Positions 46,901 to 51,345 of a stretch of 64,000 nucleotides of DNA are shown here, one piece after another. The DNA is taken from contig NC_051134.1 in NCBI RefSeq assembly GCF_014839805.1, positions 7,719,170 to 7,783,169 of the forward strand, given 5' to 3'. Position 1 is the first letter of the stretch. Every line of letters starts with the position of its first letter. The stretch comes from Manduca sexta (Eukaryota > Arthropoda > Insecta > Lepidoptera > Sphingidae). A model generated the notes under the pieces. That model ran no database searches and was not told the origin of the DNA. It saw only the letters and a program-made list of their open reading frames with translations. The position numbers and the translations under genes were made by a program.

Positions 46901-47405
46901 ATGTGATTCCCCACACTATGAATACATCCCATGTAGTAAGTTTGCTTGGGTATGCTCTACAGACGGGGAGTGATTAAGGGTCCATGAGGCTTCCATGCGC
47001 GTGCACATCGTATTTATTAAGGATCGGCCATGATACTTACTAAAAGTATGAAAGTCTCACAAGGGCTTCTTAAATAGCATGAGCGTTAAAATTAATTTTC
47101 CAAAATTCACATGCTGTGAAGGTTAAGAGGGCTGGGCTGGACCAAAAATCGATTATGCACTAGGATCTGATTCTTGAAGCCTAAATTCTTATGATCTAGT
47201 AAATCATACAGTTAAATCTTCCGGACATTAGTAATTTCATAAGAAATTTTATATCTGTTTAGTACGAACTACAACGACATCTGATACAGACGATGGGTCG
47301 TCAGAGAAGCTGTGTTACGACTATGTGCAGACGCCGCTGCCGATTCATCTTAGACAAGCTAAGCAACAAGTGCCGCCCCGAGGTTGGAACCCGGCTCACA
47401 GCTGA
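14757..47405 (+). CDS. P1: Nimrod-like single-pass receptor with an altered N-terminal half (11 inferred exons)
   Basis: Inferred exons: 14757-14819, 35576-35646, 37316-37357, 38339-38366, 41802-41842, 42939-42983, 43489-43650, 45236-45345, 45490-45582, 46858-46935 and 47263-47405 (TGA). Every junction keeps phase, all splice sites are GT/AG and no stop appears. Exons 1-2 give a signal peptide (GWLAAVILMLCAFPAHTLA). Exons 3-6 are only 28-45 bp and end in a lysine/tyrosine-rich stretch (IKYKLKYSWAYLERT) loosely like an EMI domain. Exon 7 is half of an EGF exon (CIPNCDPGYKHVNGSC), exon 8 the membrane helix, exons 9-11 a tail with YVDM, YEYI and YDYV. P2 shares exons 7-10. Intron 1 (20.7 kb) contains copia and a Polinton. 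The last five exons are well supported by P2; the first six rest on splice logic only. Confidence 0.55.
15302..15557 (+). repeat. Dispersed 'CGAGACGAGCTTGCCGTTCGCC' family, left part (split by copia)
   Basis: Starts in a T-rich run followed by GACGAGACGAGCTTACCGTT and ends at GTGGTACC. The sequence continues at 19178-19232, after the copia insertion, into CTACCCAGG...CCACCAGTAA. The intact order is visible in the copy at 40825-41136. Confidence 0.8.
15553..19182 (+). mobile_element. Defective copia (Ty1/copia) retrotransposon
   Basis: The 5-bp target duplication GTACC lies at 15553-15557 and 19178-19182. The 5' LTR remnant (15558 to about 15671) and the 3' LTR (19001-19177) both start TGTTGGAGATTGTAACCTTC; the latter ends ACAACA. 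The 5' LTR is fused directly to the end of gag, so part of the LTR, leader and most of gag are deleted. A purine-rich TAAGGGCGG precedes the 3' LTR. It is inserted into an older dispersed repeat. Confidence 0.9.
15672..18954 (+). pseudogene. copia gag-pol remnant
   Basis: Order of relics: end of a zinc knuckle (GHKIPDCP), protease (FYVDSGCTRHMT), integrase zinc finger and core (WHKRLGHL...CIACVEGKQ, HMDLMGPVS, TIVDDYTRK), integrase C-terminus (VFVGY-like IFVGYSENSGTYIF), reverse transcriptase (WIYKIKWDAYGNITKYKARL, LDVDTAFLNGDL, SLYGLKQAPRAWN) and RNase H (VALSSAESEYMAL, SDSQSAINL). Stops or frameshifts occur near 16055, 16557, 16877, 17535, 17880 and 18045. The catalytic YVDD box reads FVKD, replacing an essential aspartate. 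The copy is dead. Confidence 0.9.
19235..20164. other. Repeat remnants and TA microsatellite, no gene
   Basis: A perfect TA run lies at about 19891-19930. The segment 19655-19832 ends in AACGCGGGTGTAGCTGTGGG and CAAAAGCTAGT, the degenerate end of a widespread insect repeat. Nothing else recognised. Confidence 0.5.
20165..20441 (-). repeat. Dispersed 'GACGAGCTTGCCGTTCGCC' family, minus-strand copy
   Basis: Reverse complement of the element at 40825-41136: begins with the complement of the GGTACCTACCCAGG end and finishes at a TTGCTTCGAATAATTAGACGAG run. Diverged. Confidence 0.75.
20565..20570 (+). other. Polinton target-site duplication, left
   Basis: ATCTGA immediately outside the left terminal repeat, repeated at 32520-32525. 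Six base pairs is the Polinton/Maverick standard. Confidence 0.9.
20668..20955 (+). repeat. 22-bp tandem array in the left terminal repeat
   Basis: About 13 units of roughly 22 bp built on CCGCGAATTAAAAT. Units alternate between a ...GATATCAA and a ...AATACCGA ending, so the higher-order period is about 44 bp. Units are clean at the outer side and decay inward (GCGGATTACT, GTGGATTTCA). The mirror array is at about 32135-32420. Confidence 0.9.
21412..21419 (+). promoter_or_regulatory. TATA box of the left terminal-repeat gene
   Basis: TATAAAAA lies 109 bp before the ATG at 21528, ahead of an ATG-free leader. The same box is at 31652-31659 in the right repeat. Confidence 0.65.
21528..22035 (+). 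pseudogene. Spliced gene in the Polinton terminal repeat, left copy (frameshifted)
   Basis: Exon 1 is ATG-AAT only, followed by GTAAGT at 21534. Exon 2 starts after TTTTATTACAG at 21771 and encodes an acidic start (FSENTFKSYYYADENDEPSDEE). Relative to the right copy it carries an extra A after GCAGCCAAA (about 21853) that shifts the frame to an early stop. The downstream overlapping frame is also interrupted by a one-base loss near 22020. No domain recognised; the protein is small and highly charged. Confidence 0.6.
22641..23140. other. Assembly gap (500 N)
   Basis: Exactly 500 undetermined bases, a placeholder of unknown true length. It hides the C-terminus of the integrase and the junction to the left terminal repeat. 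Confidence 1.
23141..23925 (-). pseudogene. Polinton integrase
   Basis: An N-terminal zinc-binding-like part (KLNQIYYDVSHPAGYSCIDK) is separated by a frameshift near 23800 from the rve core. The catalytic triad is visible as LWQADLSDM, IQSDKGTEFV and VERFQRTLK, with 34 residues between the second Asp and the Glu. A basic SH3-like segment (FNVGDHVRITKYK) follows and runs into the gap, where a chromodomain would be expected. Integrase inserts the excised or replicated element and makes the 6-bp duplication. It is the most downstream gene on this strand, beside the left terminal repeat. Confidence 0.9.
23930..24697 (-). pseudogene. Polinton conserved protein ('GSNIIDL' family)
   Basis: The start is MEHAKKMLLVEQSLIDKLNQ at 24697 and leads to DDRKKCKLYLQVLQRYLHFM. 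After a frameshift come WNDDGTVIVDNEIIPGSNII and DLVSDILRP, then a further shift to EKFAEALKDLKIPLTYIGNP. This set recurs in insect Polintons between ATPase and integrase; I do not know its role, and a structural or DNA-binding function is a guess. Its ATG follows the stop of the upstream gene after a single base (TAA-A-ATG). Confidence 0.7.
24699..25026 (-). pseudogene. Polinton small basic protein with GG motif and hydrophobic C-terminus
   Basis: Start ATG-ATG at 25026/25023 overlaps the ATPase stop (ATGATGG). The N-terminal part contains LLSALYKLKPKHQQALLKAC and CIHNVLQGNVKL, followed by a Lys/Arg-rich region. One extra base in an A run near 24855 breaks the frame. The end reads GGAFLPIILGSILSGLISGLV, of which the first residues are the GG site and the rest a hydrophobic helix. 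Such proteins are typical of insect Polintons; comparison with adenovirus-like minor virion proteins is an inference. Confidence 0.7.
25023..25682 (-). pseudogene. Polinton packaging-type ATPase (FtsK/HerA superfamily)
   Basis: Walker A is GPSGCGKS (about 25620-25643) and Walker B LIIIDDLM; the sensor segment VFYITQNLFHQGKG and the later RYLARQV fit the A32/FtsK-HerA packaging ATPases. The open frame begins after a TAA at 25683-25685 without an in-frame ATG before the Walker A motif, so the first codons were lost or shifted. From Walker A to the TGA at 25023 it is uninterrupted, making it the best kept core gene here. In virus-like Polintons this enzyme would pump DNA into capsids. Confidence 0.85.
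25690..26026. other. AT-rich junction in the Polinton, likely deletion site
   Basis: No frame or motif. In complete Polintons the capsid, penton and protease genes would have to be accommodated between the conserved blocks; here only about 340 bp separate ATPase and polymerase. Confidence 0.5.
26027..29725 (-). pseudogene. Polinton protein-primed DNA polymerase B
   Basis: The reading starts near 29720 with a basic segment (SRKRSASTLLSEEE), then a C2H2-like finger (CPHCQVHVLKQYLTNHVKSN) and NPLRGSSYIDLP...CFRWAVLSGLYP. A second finger-like CDGCLLKF...H...C follows. Exonuclease motifs are FVIYADFEAF and VFFHNLSNYDAHF; polymerase motif A is MYLDANNLYGWAM, motif B lies in NSVFGKTMEN, and motif C is LLYTDTDSLIYQ. 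The C-terminus ends at 26027. At least five stops or frameshifts (around 29580, 29190, 28600, 28215, 27450, 26360) break it, though catalytic residues persist. It would copy the element by protein priming. Confidence 0.92.
29815..30367 (-). CDS. Two-exon small Polinton gene upstream of polB
   Basis: Exon 1 (30367-30225) encodes an acidic start (MDALSCDLYNMELVELVENI) and ends at AAAC/GTGAGT. Exon 2 (30073-29815) follows an acceptor TTGGAG and joins in phase to give about 133 residues ending CSQCE. The second half has YRSLDICSLSQSEIAGFSKN and a C-terminal pair of CxxC-type cysteines (CDGH...CSQC). A TATA box lies 48 bp before the ATG. No domain is recognised. Unlike polB next to it, the frame is intact, so it may still be expressed. 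Confidence 0.6.
30415..30421 (-). promoter_or_regulatory. TATA box of the two-exon Polinton gene
   Basis: Minus-strand TATATAA in GTATATAAGGTC, about 48-54 bp upstream of the ATG at 30367 and just inside the right terminal repeat. Confidence 0.6.
30827..31168 (-). CDS. Second, overlapping frame of the right terminal-repeat gene
   Basis: A 113-codon frame overlapping the 3' end of the spliced gene in another phase. It runs through HLIKIEIYDVNKIKNIATME to SKDDCVKYTIDTDK and a TGA. In the left repeat a single base loss breaks it. Either one ancestral gene has suffered a frameshift shared by both copies, or the two frames are linked by frameshifting or a missed intron. Function unknown. Confidence 0.4.
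   Translation of the reverse strand: MTFFEKPKKKKTNTKKSSSVGRSTSGGGISYIKSNSDDGTHASHLIKIEIYDVNKIKNIATMEQWKHAEVRLKYYAESDCDKNLQTVKDTIYNITKQLASKDDCVKYTIDTDK
31065..31542 (-). CDS. Spliced gene in the Polinton terminal repeat, right copy
   Basis: Exon 1 (31542-31537) is Met-Asn, followed by GTAAGT. Exon 2 (31304-31065) follows TTTTATTACAG and extends in phase to a TAA, for 81 residues. The sequence is acidic then Lys-rich (DENDEPSDEEGTLAAKVKKA), with a WSIDEWWW cluster near the end. The TATA box (31652-31659) and leader match the left copy. Transcription points inward, towards polB. No family recognised. Being in the terminal repeat gives the element two copies of one gene. Confidence 0.6.
31652..31659 (-). 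promoter_or_regulatory. TATA box of the right terminal-repeat gene
   Basis: Minus-strand TATAAAAG, the mirror of 21412-21419, 110 bp before the ATG at 31542. Confidence 0.65.
32135..32420 (-). repeat. 22-bp tandem array in the right terminal repeat
   Basis: Mirror of 20668-20955. Plus strand reads ATTTTAATTCGCGGTCGGTA and similar units repeated about 13 times. Confidence 0.9.
32520..32525 (+). other. Polinton target-site duplication, right
   Basis: ATCTGA directly after the terminal CTACT, matching 20565-20570. Confidence 0.9.
32526..32760 (-). repeat. Dispersed repeat, minus copy of the 38500-38730 family
   Basis: The sequence from GGGTCCAATAGAAAGTTGAC to GGATATAAAATATATCCAAC is the reverse complement of about 38500-38730, at roughly 75-80% by eye. 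It is the Polinton's target on this side. Confidence 0.75.
33049..35246 (+). mobile_element. Inverted-repeat DNA element carrying a Zeste-like gene
   Basis: The termini GTGTGCTTAGTGCGAGTT (33049) and its exact complement (ending 35246) face each other, with further complementary pieces just inside (GAGTAACTT, CTCGTGAGTGCGAG types). Within lies a Myb/SANT-like frame and a later block with a CAGA microsatellite (34490-34508). No clear target duplication or transposase was found. PIF/Harbinger or another superfamily that pairs a transposase with a Myb-like protein is possible. Confidence 0.55.
33496..33726 (+). pseudogene. Myb/SANT (Zeste-like) DNA-binding domain, truncated
   Basis: The second half of the frame, RHRDLSKPTYNARGRMITIQ followed by NWEELTSLLNSDGNGDNKTT and EKWKKVQF, fits the Zeste-type Myb/SANT domain: W-x-x-L-x-x-x-L-N-x-x-G...K...W-K-K. 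A stop directly after WKKVQF removes the third helix. A TTATTATAG acceptor at 33532 precedes an A-T-G-C-A-T-G, so the first codons may be intronic. These domains bind DNA in host factors and in transposon accessory proteins. Confidence 0.55.
35690..35835 (+). repeat. Dispersed 'AACCGACTxCAAAAAAGGAGGAGG' repeat
   Basis: Starts TTTAACCGACTACAAAAAAGG and contains TTTGTTACCTCAGAAC and ATTTTGA. The same sequence opens the repeat at 61551 and, reversed, is at 497-537 and 51838-51881. Confidence 0.7.
36041..36145 (+). repeat. Degenerate insect repeat end
   Basis: ACCCTGGGTAGGTTATAGG, TATCCCGGGA and CGGGCGAAGCCGCGAGCAAAA are stock phrases of a widespread repeat that also left remnants at 19800-19832 and 33803-33830. 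Confidence 0.5.
36190..36570 (+). repeat. Composite SINE-like repeat with RTE-type tail
   Basis: A tRNA-like head (CAGTGGCAGCGTGCTTTGG, then GAGTTCGATTTCTAG as B box) is followed by a body and a tail ending GCAGTGGACATCATGCGGCT and GATGAT, the 3' end shared with lepidopteran RTE elements. Confidence 0.5.
37523..37580 (-). repeat. RTE-type 3' tail
   Basis: ATCATCATCATC followed by GTCCACTGCTGAACATAGGC is the classic lepidopteran RTE/SINE end read from the complementary strand. Confidence 0.7.
37871..38083 (-). pseudogene. C-terminal fragment of a non-LTR reverse-transcriptase protein
   Basis: The minus-strand frame has FRHLLVHKCASRFELLKTTT and a tail VDLFSVSFSTFKILN, resembling the extreme C-terminus of LINE polyproteins. 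It is a short fragment without catalytic motifs, in a P1 intron. The assignment rests on pattern memory. Confidence 0.4.
38480..38760 (+). repeat. Dispersed repeat, plus copy
   Basis: Contains TATATTTTATATCCGCCCAG, GTGGCCCACAT and CGACTACCGAGGGGTAATCA in the same order as the complement of 32526-32760. A partial relative is near 42760-42860. Confidence 0.7.
38950..39320. repeat. Perfect 133-bp inverted repeat around a 105-bp spacer
   Basis: The arms 38950-39082 and 39188-39320 are exact complements by base-by-base reading. Both contain a TGAGGATGACCT...AGGTCGAAAC block, like the ends of Penelope-type elements, and a GC-rich CCCGCGCCCGCGCCGCC inner end. The spacer (39083-39187) has no recognised content. 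It would extrude as a cruciform or give a long RNA hairpin. Confidence 0.9.
39330..40820. other. Intronic DNA of P1 without recognised features
   Basis: No exon with a homologue in P2, no RNA gene and no repeat family was recognised. Short open frames here have no motif. Confidence 0.45.
40825..41136 (+). repeat. Dispersed 'GACGAGCTTGCCGTTCGCC' family, complete copy
   Basis: Complete order: T-rich start, ACGAGACGAGCTTGCCGTTC, ATACGACCGCCCATAAACAG, TTATTATGTCCAGTAGTTAC, CACACTGCTGCTTGGCGGCA, GGTACCTACCCAGGCGGACT and CCACCAGTAA. Other copies: 15302-15557 with 19178-19232, 20165-20441 (minus), 42586-42756 and 63262-63537. Confidence 0.85.
41173..41290. repeat. AAGAAG-type palindromic satellite
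   Basis: CTTATCTTAAGAAGATAAG occurs twice as a perfect palindrome inside a longer TTCTTCTTAT run, making nested hairpins from a trinucleotide-like base. Confidence 0.8.
41555..41612. repeat. Three adjacent perfect palindromes
   Basis: ATCGGATATCCGAT, ATATCGGCTCATGAGCCGATAT (22 bp in total) and TGCCATGGCA follow one another, sharing ends. No array or gene is attached. Confidence 0.7.
42586..42756 (+). repeat. Dispersed 'GACGAGCTTGCC' family, 3' part
   Basis: Carries the GACATGAGATGTTAAGTCTT to CCACCAGTAAAG part only; the 5' part is missing. Confidence 0.75.
43782..44309. mobile_element. 528-bp element with TGTCGGAG...CTCCGACA ends
   Basis: TGTCGGAGAAGC at the left is mirrored by GCTTCCTCCGACA at the right. 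A downstream AATAAA (about 44168) and TG...CA termini suit a solo LTR; the inverted ends also suit a MITE. A 78-codon frame inside has no motif. No target duplication was seen. Confidence 0.45.
44552..44803. mobile_element. MITE, CCCTTATTC-terminated, copy 1
   Basis: The ends CCCCTTATTCATAGACG and its near complement (GTCTTTGAATAAGGG) enclose 252 bp; the inner arms (GGACGTAGTAAAGC...GTGATAACA) also pair. Copy 2 is at 56903-57069. Confidence 0.75.
45600..46857. other. P1 intron without recognised features
   Basis: No gene or family recognised between the P1 exons ending 45582 and starting 46858. The short frames near 45776-45982 have no motif. Confidence 0.45.
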
Positions 47406-47684
47406 GCGCGATGACTCTCACACTCCCGCGCACCTCACTTTAACGCGAAACGCATCACTGGAACCCACAAACACTTCGTCCTTACGCCGGGGTCCCGAGC
47501 CCACAACCATTGGTGTCCTGCAGTGGCGAGGCGTACACACAACCCGATTCCTACCGGCTTCCCTTTTAAGTTCATTTACGTTTGTTTTTTTCTGTTTGTG
47601 TTAAATAGATAAATTGACGGTGTGCAGTTATTCAAGTAACCTGTATAAGAAAAGTATTCAGTATTAGATTCTGGTCCTAAATAT

Positions 47685-49080
47685 ATACAGGGTTACAGGT
47701 TAAGTCGACCTAGATCCCTTAAGACGTTGTAGTTTCCATCATTTCTGACTACTTTCACTATGAAACACCATATCTCAAAACTAACCGTTTTAGAGATATT
47801 GGACTTTCAAGTTTTTTTAGAAAATCCTGTCATTTTTTCTATTGGTTTATATTTTTTTGGTTTTCTAACATTTGATTTACATGTGTTTGCTATTTTTGTG
47901 TAGGAGATAAGTTGTTTTATTATTATCAACACTAAAAGTTCCGATTCATAAAGCGACTGCGTTGTAGTAGACTATAGATTGTAATAAATTTAAATAAATC
48001 CGTCATAAGTTTATTTTTCTTTTTAAAATATTTTTATAAAATCAATGAATGTTATTCGGCAGATATGTTTAAAAATATCTACTTTTCATTAGCTACCCAA
48101 TAAGGTATAACAAGCTAGAGTTTTATCCATATTTTTGGAAAAAAACATTGATGAAAGGCTTCCAGGTAGAACTAAGGAATAAAGTCAAATTTATTATAAT
48201 TATATTTATTTTTATTTTACATTAATATCTAACATGGTAACTATCTACAGTTCATGTTCTACATGTTCACCTCTGTTTCGCACACAGACTCTCATTCTGC
48301 GTCTTAATCCAGTCTTTACTACGCCAGTTGTTAGAGTGCTTCTCATTTTATTAGCTGCATCGATAATTCTTTGTCTTAAAACATCAACAGAGGTGATAAG
48401 ATTTGGTTCACTGTAGACTAAAGTCTTCATATGCCCCCAAACATAATAATCCATGGGGTCAGGTCTGGACTTCTTGCTGGCCACGGTATGGGTCCACCTC
48501 TTCCGATCCACTTGTTAGGGAAACTAATGTCTTACCATTCTCTGACACTTCTTCTGTAGTGTGCAGGGCACCCGTAGTGTTGATACCACATTTCTCGAAT
48601 GAGGTTGAGTGGTATATCTTGTAATAATTCGGGTAAATCTCGTCTTAAAAAGATTTCATAGTTTTCGCCGTTTAAATTTTCAGGGAGAAAGAAAGACCCA
48701 ATCAAATGGTTAGATATGATTCCCATCCATACATTTAAACTGAACCGTCTTTGTGCTCCTTGTAGCCGTTTTTTATTGGGATTACCTTGATTTTTTGGAG
48801 CCCAGTAATGAGCATTGTGGTAATTTGTTATACCATCTTTATCAAACTTCGACTCATCTGTCCACAAGATATTTTTAAAAAAGTTTTTAGTTTTTAAGGG
48901 AATTTTAGAACCTAGGTATTTTTGCCTCCTTAAGTCAGGTTTTAAGTATGAAGGGATCACTTTATGCTCATTCAAACACAATGACCGACAAGATGGGTCA
49001 AGCAAGTAATTGGCACAAGGGTACCCACACGGTGGGAGCCTTTTTATGAATAACATGAAATCATCAAATGCTGTATGTTT
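47685..49080 (-). mobile_element. Tc1/mariner-superfamily element, degenerate
   Basis: A terminal-like TACAGGGTTACAGGTTAAGT at 47687 is followed by about 550 bp of AT-rich DNA and a minus-strand transposase relic (49056-48245). The other end is not clear. Confidence 0.6.
48245..49056 (-). pseudogene. Mariner-type (DDE_3-like) transposase
   Basis: Motifs in order: ILWTDESKFDKDGITNYHNA with the first catalytic Asp, RRFSLNVWMGIISNHLIG, LPENLNGENYEIFLRRDLPE, MWYQHYGCPAHYRRSVREW and, after a frameshift near 48520, RPDPMDYYVWGHMKTLVYSE. The second catalytic residue, normally the Asp in QHDGAPAH, reads Tyr (QHYGCPAH). The N-terminal helix-turn-helix is mostly missing. It cannot be active. It lies just after the P1 stop codon. 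Confidence 0.85.
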
Positions 49081-49089
49081 AAAAAGGTC

Positions 49090-49790
49090 CCTCGACTAAA
49101 AATGTATAATGCATTATACAAACGTACAACTAGAAGTTAAAATTAAGTTAACAATGCGTCCAACCAATGTTTTCTGTTATAATTGTATTTGAAATAGACG
49201 CGAGAACCAAAAATGTGTTTTAATGCTTTCTGTCTATATTACTTACCTGTGATATTGCTAAATTATATTGCATGAAATGAACGACGATGATAGAATATGT
49301 AATATTAACTATTAAGGAAGTAAGATATGTAAAATTCAATTTATGTCTACTTTGTATGTCAGGCGAACAATAATATAGGCATTCTTGATAAATATTTTCT
49401 AAGAAGTAAGTAGTTTATTATTCTCTTCTTATGTTTATTAAACACCCTGCGTCGATGCCGTGAATAAAATCATAATTAATATCAGCCAAACATCCTTCAA
49501 CGGTATTATTTTACATCGTTAACATTTTGATATCTGTGTCTGTCTGTATTTATTTGATTTTACTTTAATCTGAAATAATACTAAAATCTATTATAATATA
49601 GATATTTATTGCTTATTTTTTTCAATACCGTTATATATAACAAAATATTTAATTATTTTTATAAACCCCTACTCAAACAACAGCTTTTAGTAACAGGAAT
49701 ATTTGCGATTACCCGCAGTCAGGCGCTTTCAGAAGTTGTTGTTGTTTTTTATATAAAATATTTAATGTTTCTATTCTTGTGTTAGTAAGA
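49090..49790. other. AT-rich intergenic DNA
   Basis: No gene, RNA or family recognised between the mariner relic and the SINE head. Confidence 0.45.
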
Positions 49791-49794
49791 AATA

Positions 49795-49935
49795 AACTGC
49801 CTCAATGGTGTAGTTGTGTAGTGCACGCGGTACGCCTATCGCGCTCAGGTTTTATACCTCTGCTTACCAATGAAAATGGGAAAAGATAGGATGCTATACG
49901 TATATGTGCGAGTATGTACGAACAAGACTCAACCA
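49795..49935 (+). repeat. tRNA-derived SINE head
   Basis: CTGCCTCAATGGTGTAGTTG resembles an A box region; the B box (GCTCAGGTTTTATACCTC) is mutated. Short and degenerate. Confidence 0.5.
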
Positions 49936-50082
49936 AACCATTTAAAAATATAATTGAGTTTGTAGTTTTAAACGTCGTAAAATATTATAATATTTAACGT
50001 GTAGTAAAATCATTTAATTAGTAAAAAAAACTTTTTATAGGAAATGCTGATGTCATAATGATGAAAAAACCCAGTCACAATT

Positions 50083-50180
50083 ATTTTGGCCCGACACGGG
50101 ATTCGAATCCAGGACCTCAGCGTGGTCGTCGTATGGCACCGTGTACATTTACAACTACACCACGGAGACAGTCTAACTAA
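50083..50180 (-). repeat. tRNA-derived SINE, minus strand
   Basis: On the minus strand: CTCCGTGGTGTAGTTGTAAA as A box and GGATTCGAATCCCGTGTCGG as B box. No anticodon stem fits a functional tRNA. Confidence 0.65.
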
Positions 50181-50639
50181 ACGAGTATGGTGTAATCTGA
50201 CTCACTTCAACATTATGTTGCCCTTTGCCTTTCATGTTGGTTTAATGTGATATAGTTTGGGGTTGTGGTTTCTATACTGAGTACTAATATGCCTACAACG
50301 GAGCTCTCTACTACATTATAATATCATTACTACGATATAAATTAGCCATGGTGAAGCCGTACCATCATATTTATCCCTTTTAATATCTATTCAGCCTCTG
50401 CTACATAGCCGAGAGTAATAAACTTTCGCCATTCTATTGATGCAAGTGCAGTGGCGACATTTTGCTGTTTCCGAATAAAAAAAATAACAGTAAGTTATAA
50501 ACGTTACAATACAATATAAATTATTCATTTGAAACAATAAAGCACAAAAGGAAAATTAATTTGTAGAGGAAAAATAATTATATTCGATACAAATGGAAAT
50601 AATACTGCGATAACATTTTTTATTCTACACTATAATAAT

Positions 50640-51280
50640 ATAGCCCGCAGGGGCGGCTTTGTGGCAACACCGCGTTCCCTGATTCCGTGGGGGCTAAATG
50701 AGACCCCCTGACCCTTGGCTTGCCTTAACTGGCCGGCTAGGGGTGGAAGTCGCAAGAGCTAAGAACCTCAGCTCCAGGGTGGAAGTGCTCAATCTGCGTA
50801 ATAGCGAGGAAACCCGCTCCGGGACGCGATAGCGACCCGCGATGGTGAAATCGGTGCACACCTGTCGACACTCTTAAGCCACCCACACCGGTGTTGCGTC
50901 CTTGGCTTACGCCACTTATGGGATGCCCATCTAGTGGGGGGCAAGTCACCGCCTGCCTTGAATACATAAGATTGAGACATTTTACTTGGCAGGCGTCCCG
51001 TTGTCTCAATCAATAGCCCAGCAACCAGTCCACCTAGATCCCATCCATAGACCCAGTATAATTCCCATCTTTTCTGCAATAGTCCCTGCACCTTGCAAGC
51101 GCTGTCTTTGGCTGTATTTCCTCCATAAGTATAGACAGAGAGAGTACTCGCAAGGTGTATAAACCCCAACTAGAGTAATGTATCTTAAAGGGGCCTCTAC
51201 GTGTTGGATCCATGTCCCCACGCAAGCCTTCCAAAAGGACCGGCCTTTATGCCGTGATTTCCCGCAAGAAAGATACACCA
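50640..51280. repeat. GC-rich dispersed repeat, probable LINE untranslated region
   Basis: A 640-bp island much richer in G+C than its flanks, with phrases such as GGGGGCTAAATGAGACCCCC and GGAAACCCGCTCCGGGACGC. Short frames exist on the minus strand but carry no domain. From its style it is probably part of a non-LTR element. Confidence 0.4.
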
Positions 51281-51282
51281 TA

Positions 51283-51345
51283 ATAATAATATCAGCCCTG
51301 TATTATATGCTTGCCCACTGCTGAGCACGGGCCTCCTCTACTACT
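51283..51345 (+). repeat. RTE/SINE-type segment
   Basis: ATAATAATAATATCAGCCCT, then GCCCACTGCTGAGCACGGGC; the same phrase is at 58870-58935 and, degenerate, at 56515-56580. Copy A of the duplication begins, at the window edge, inside this segment. Confidence 0.7.
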
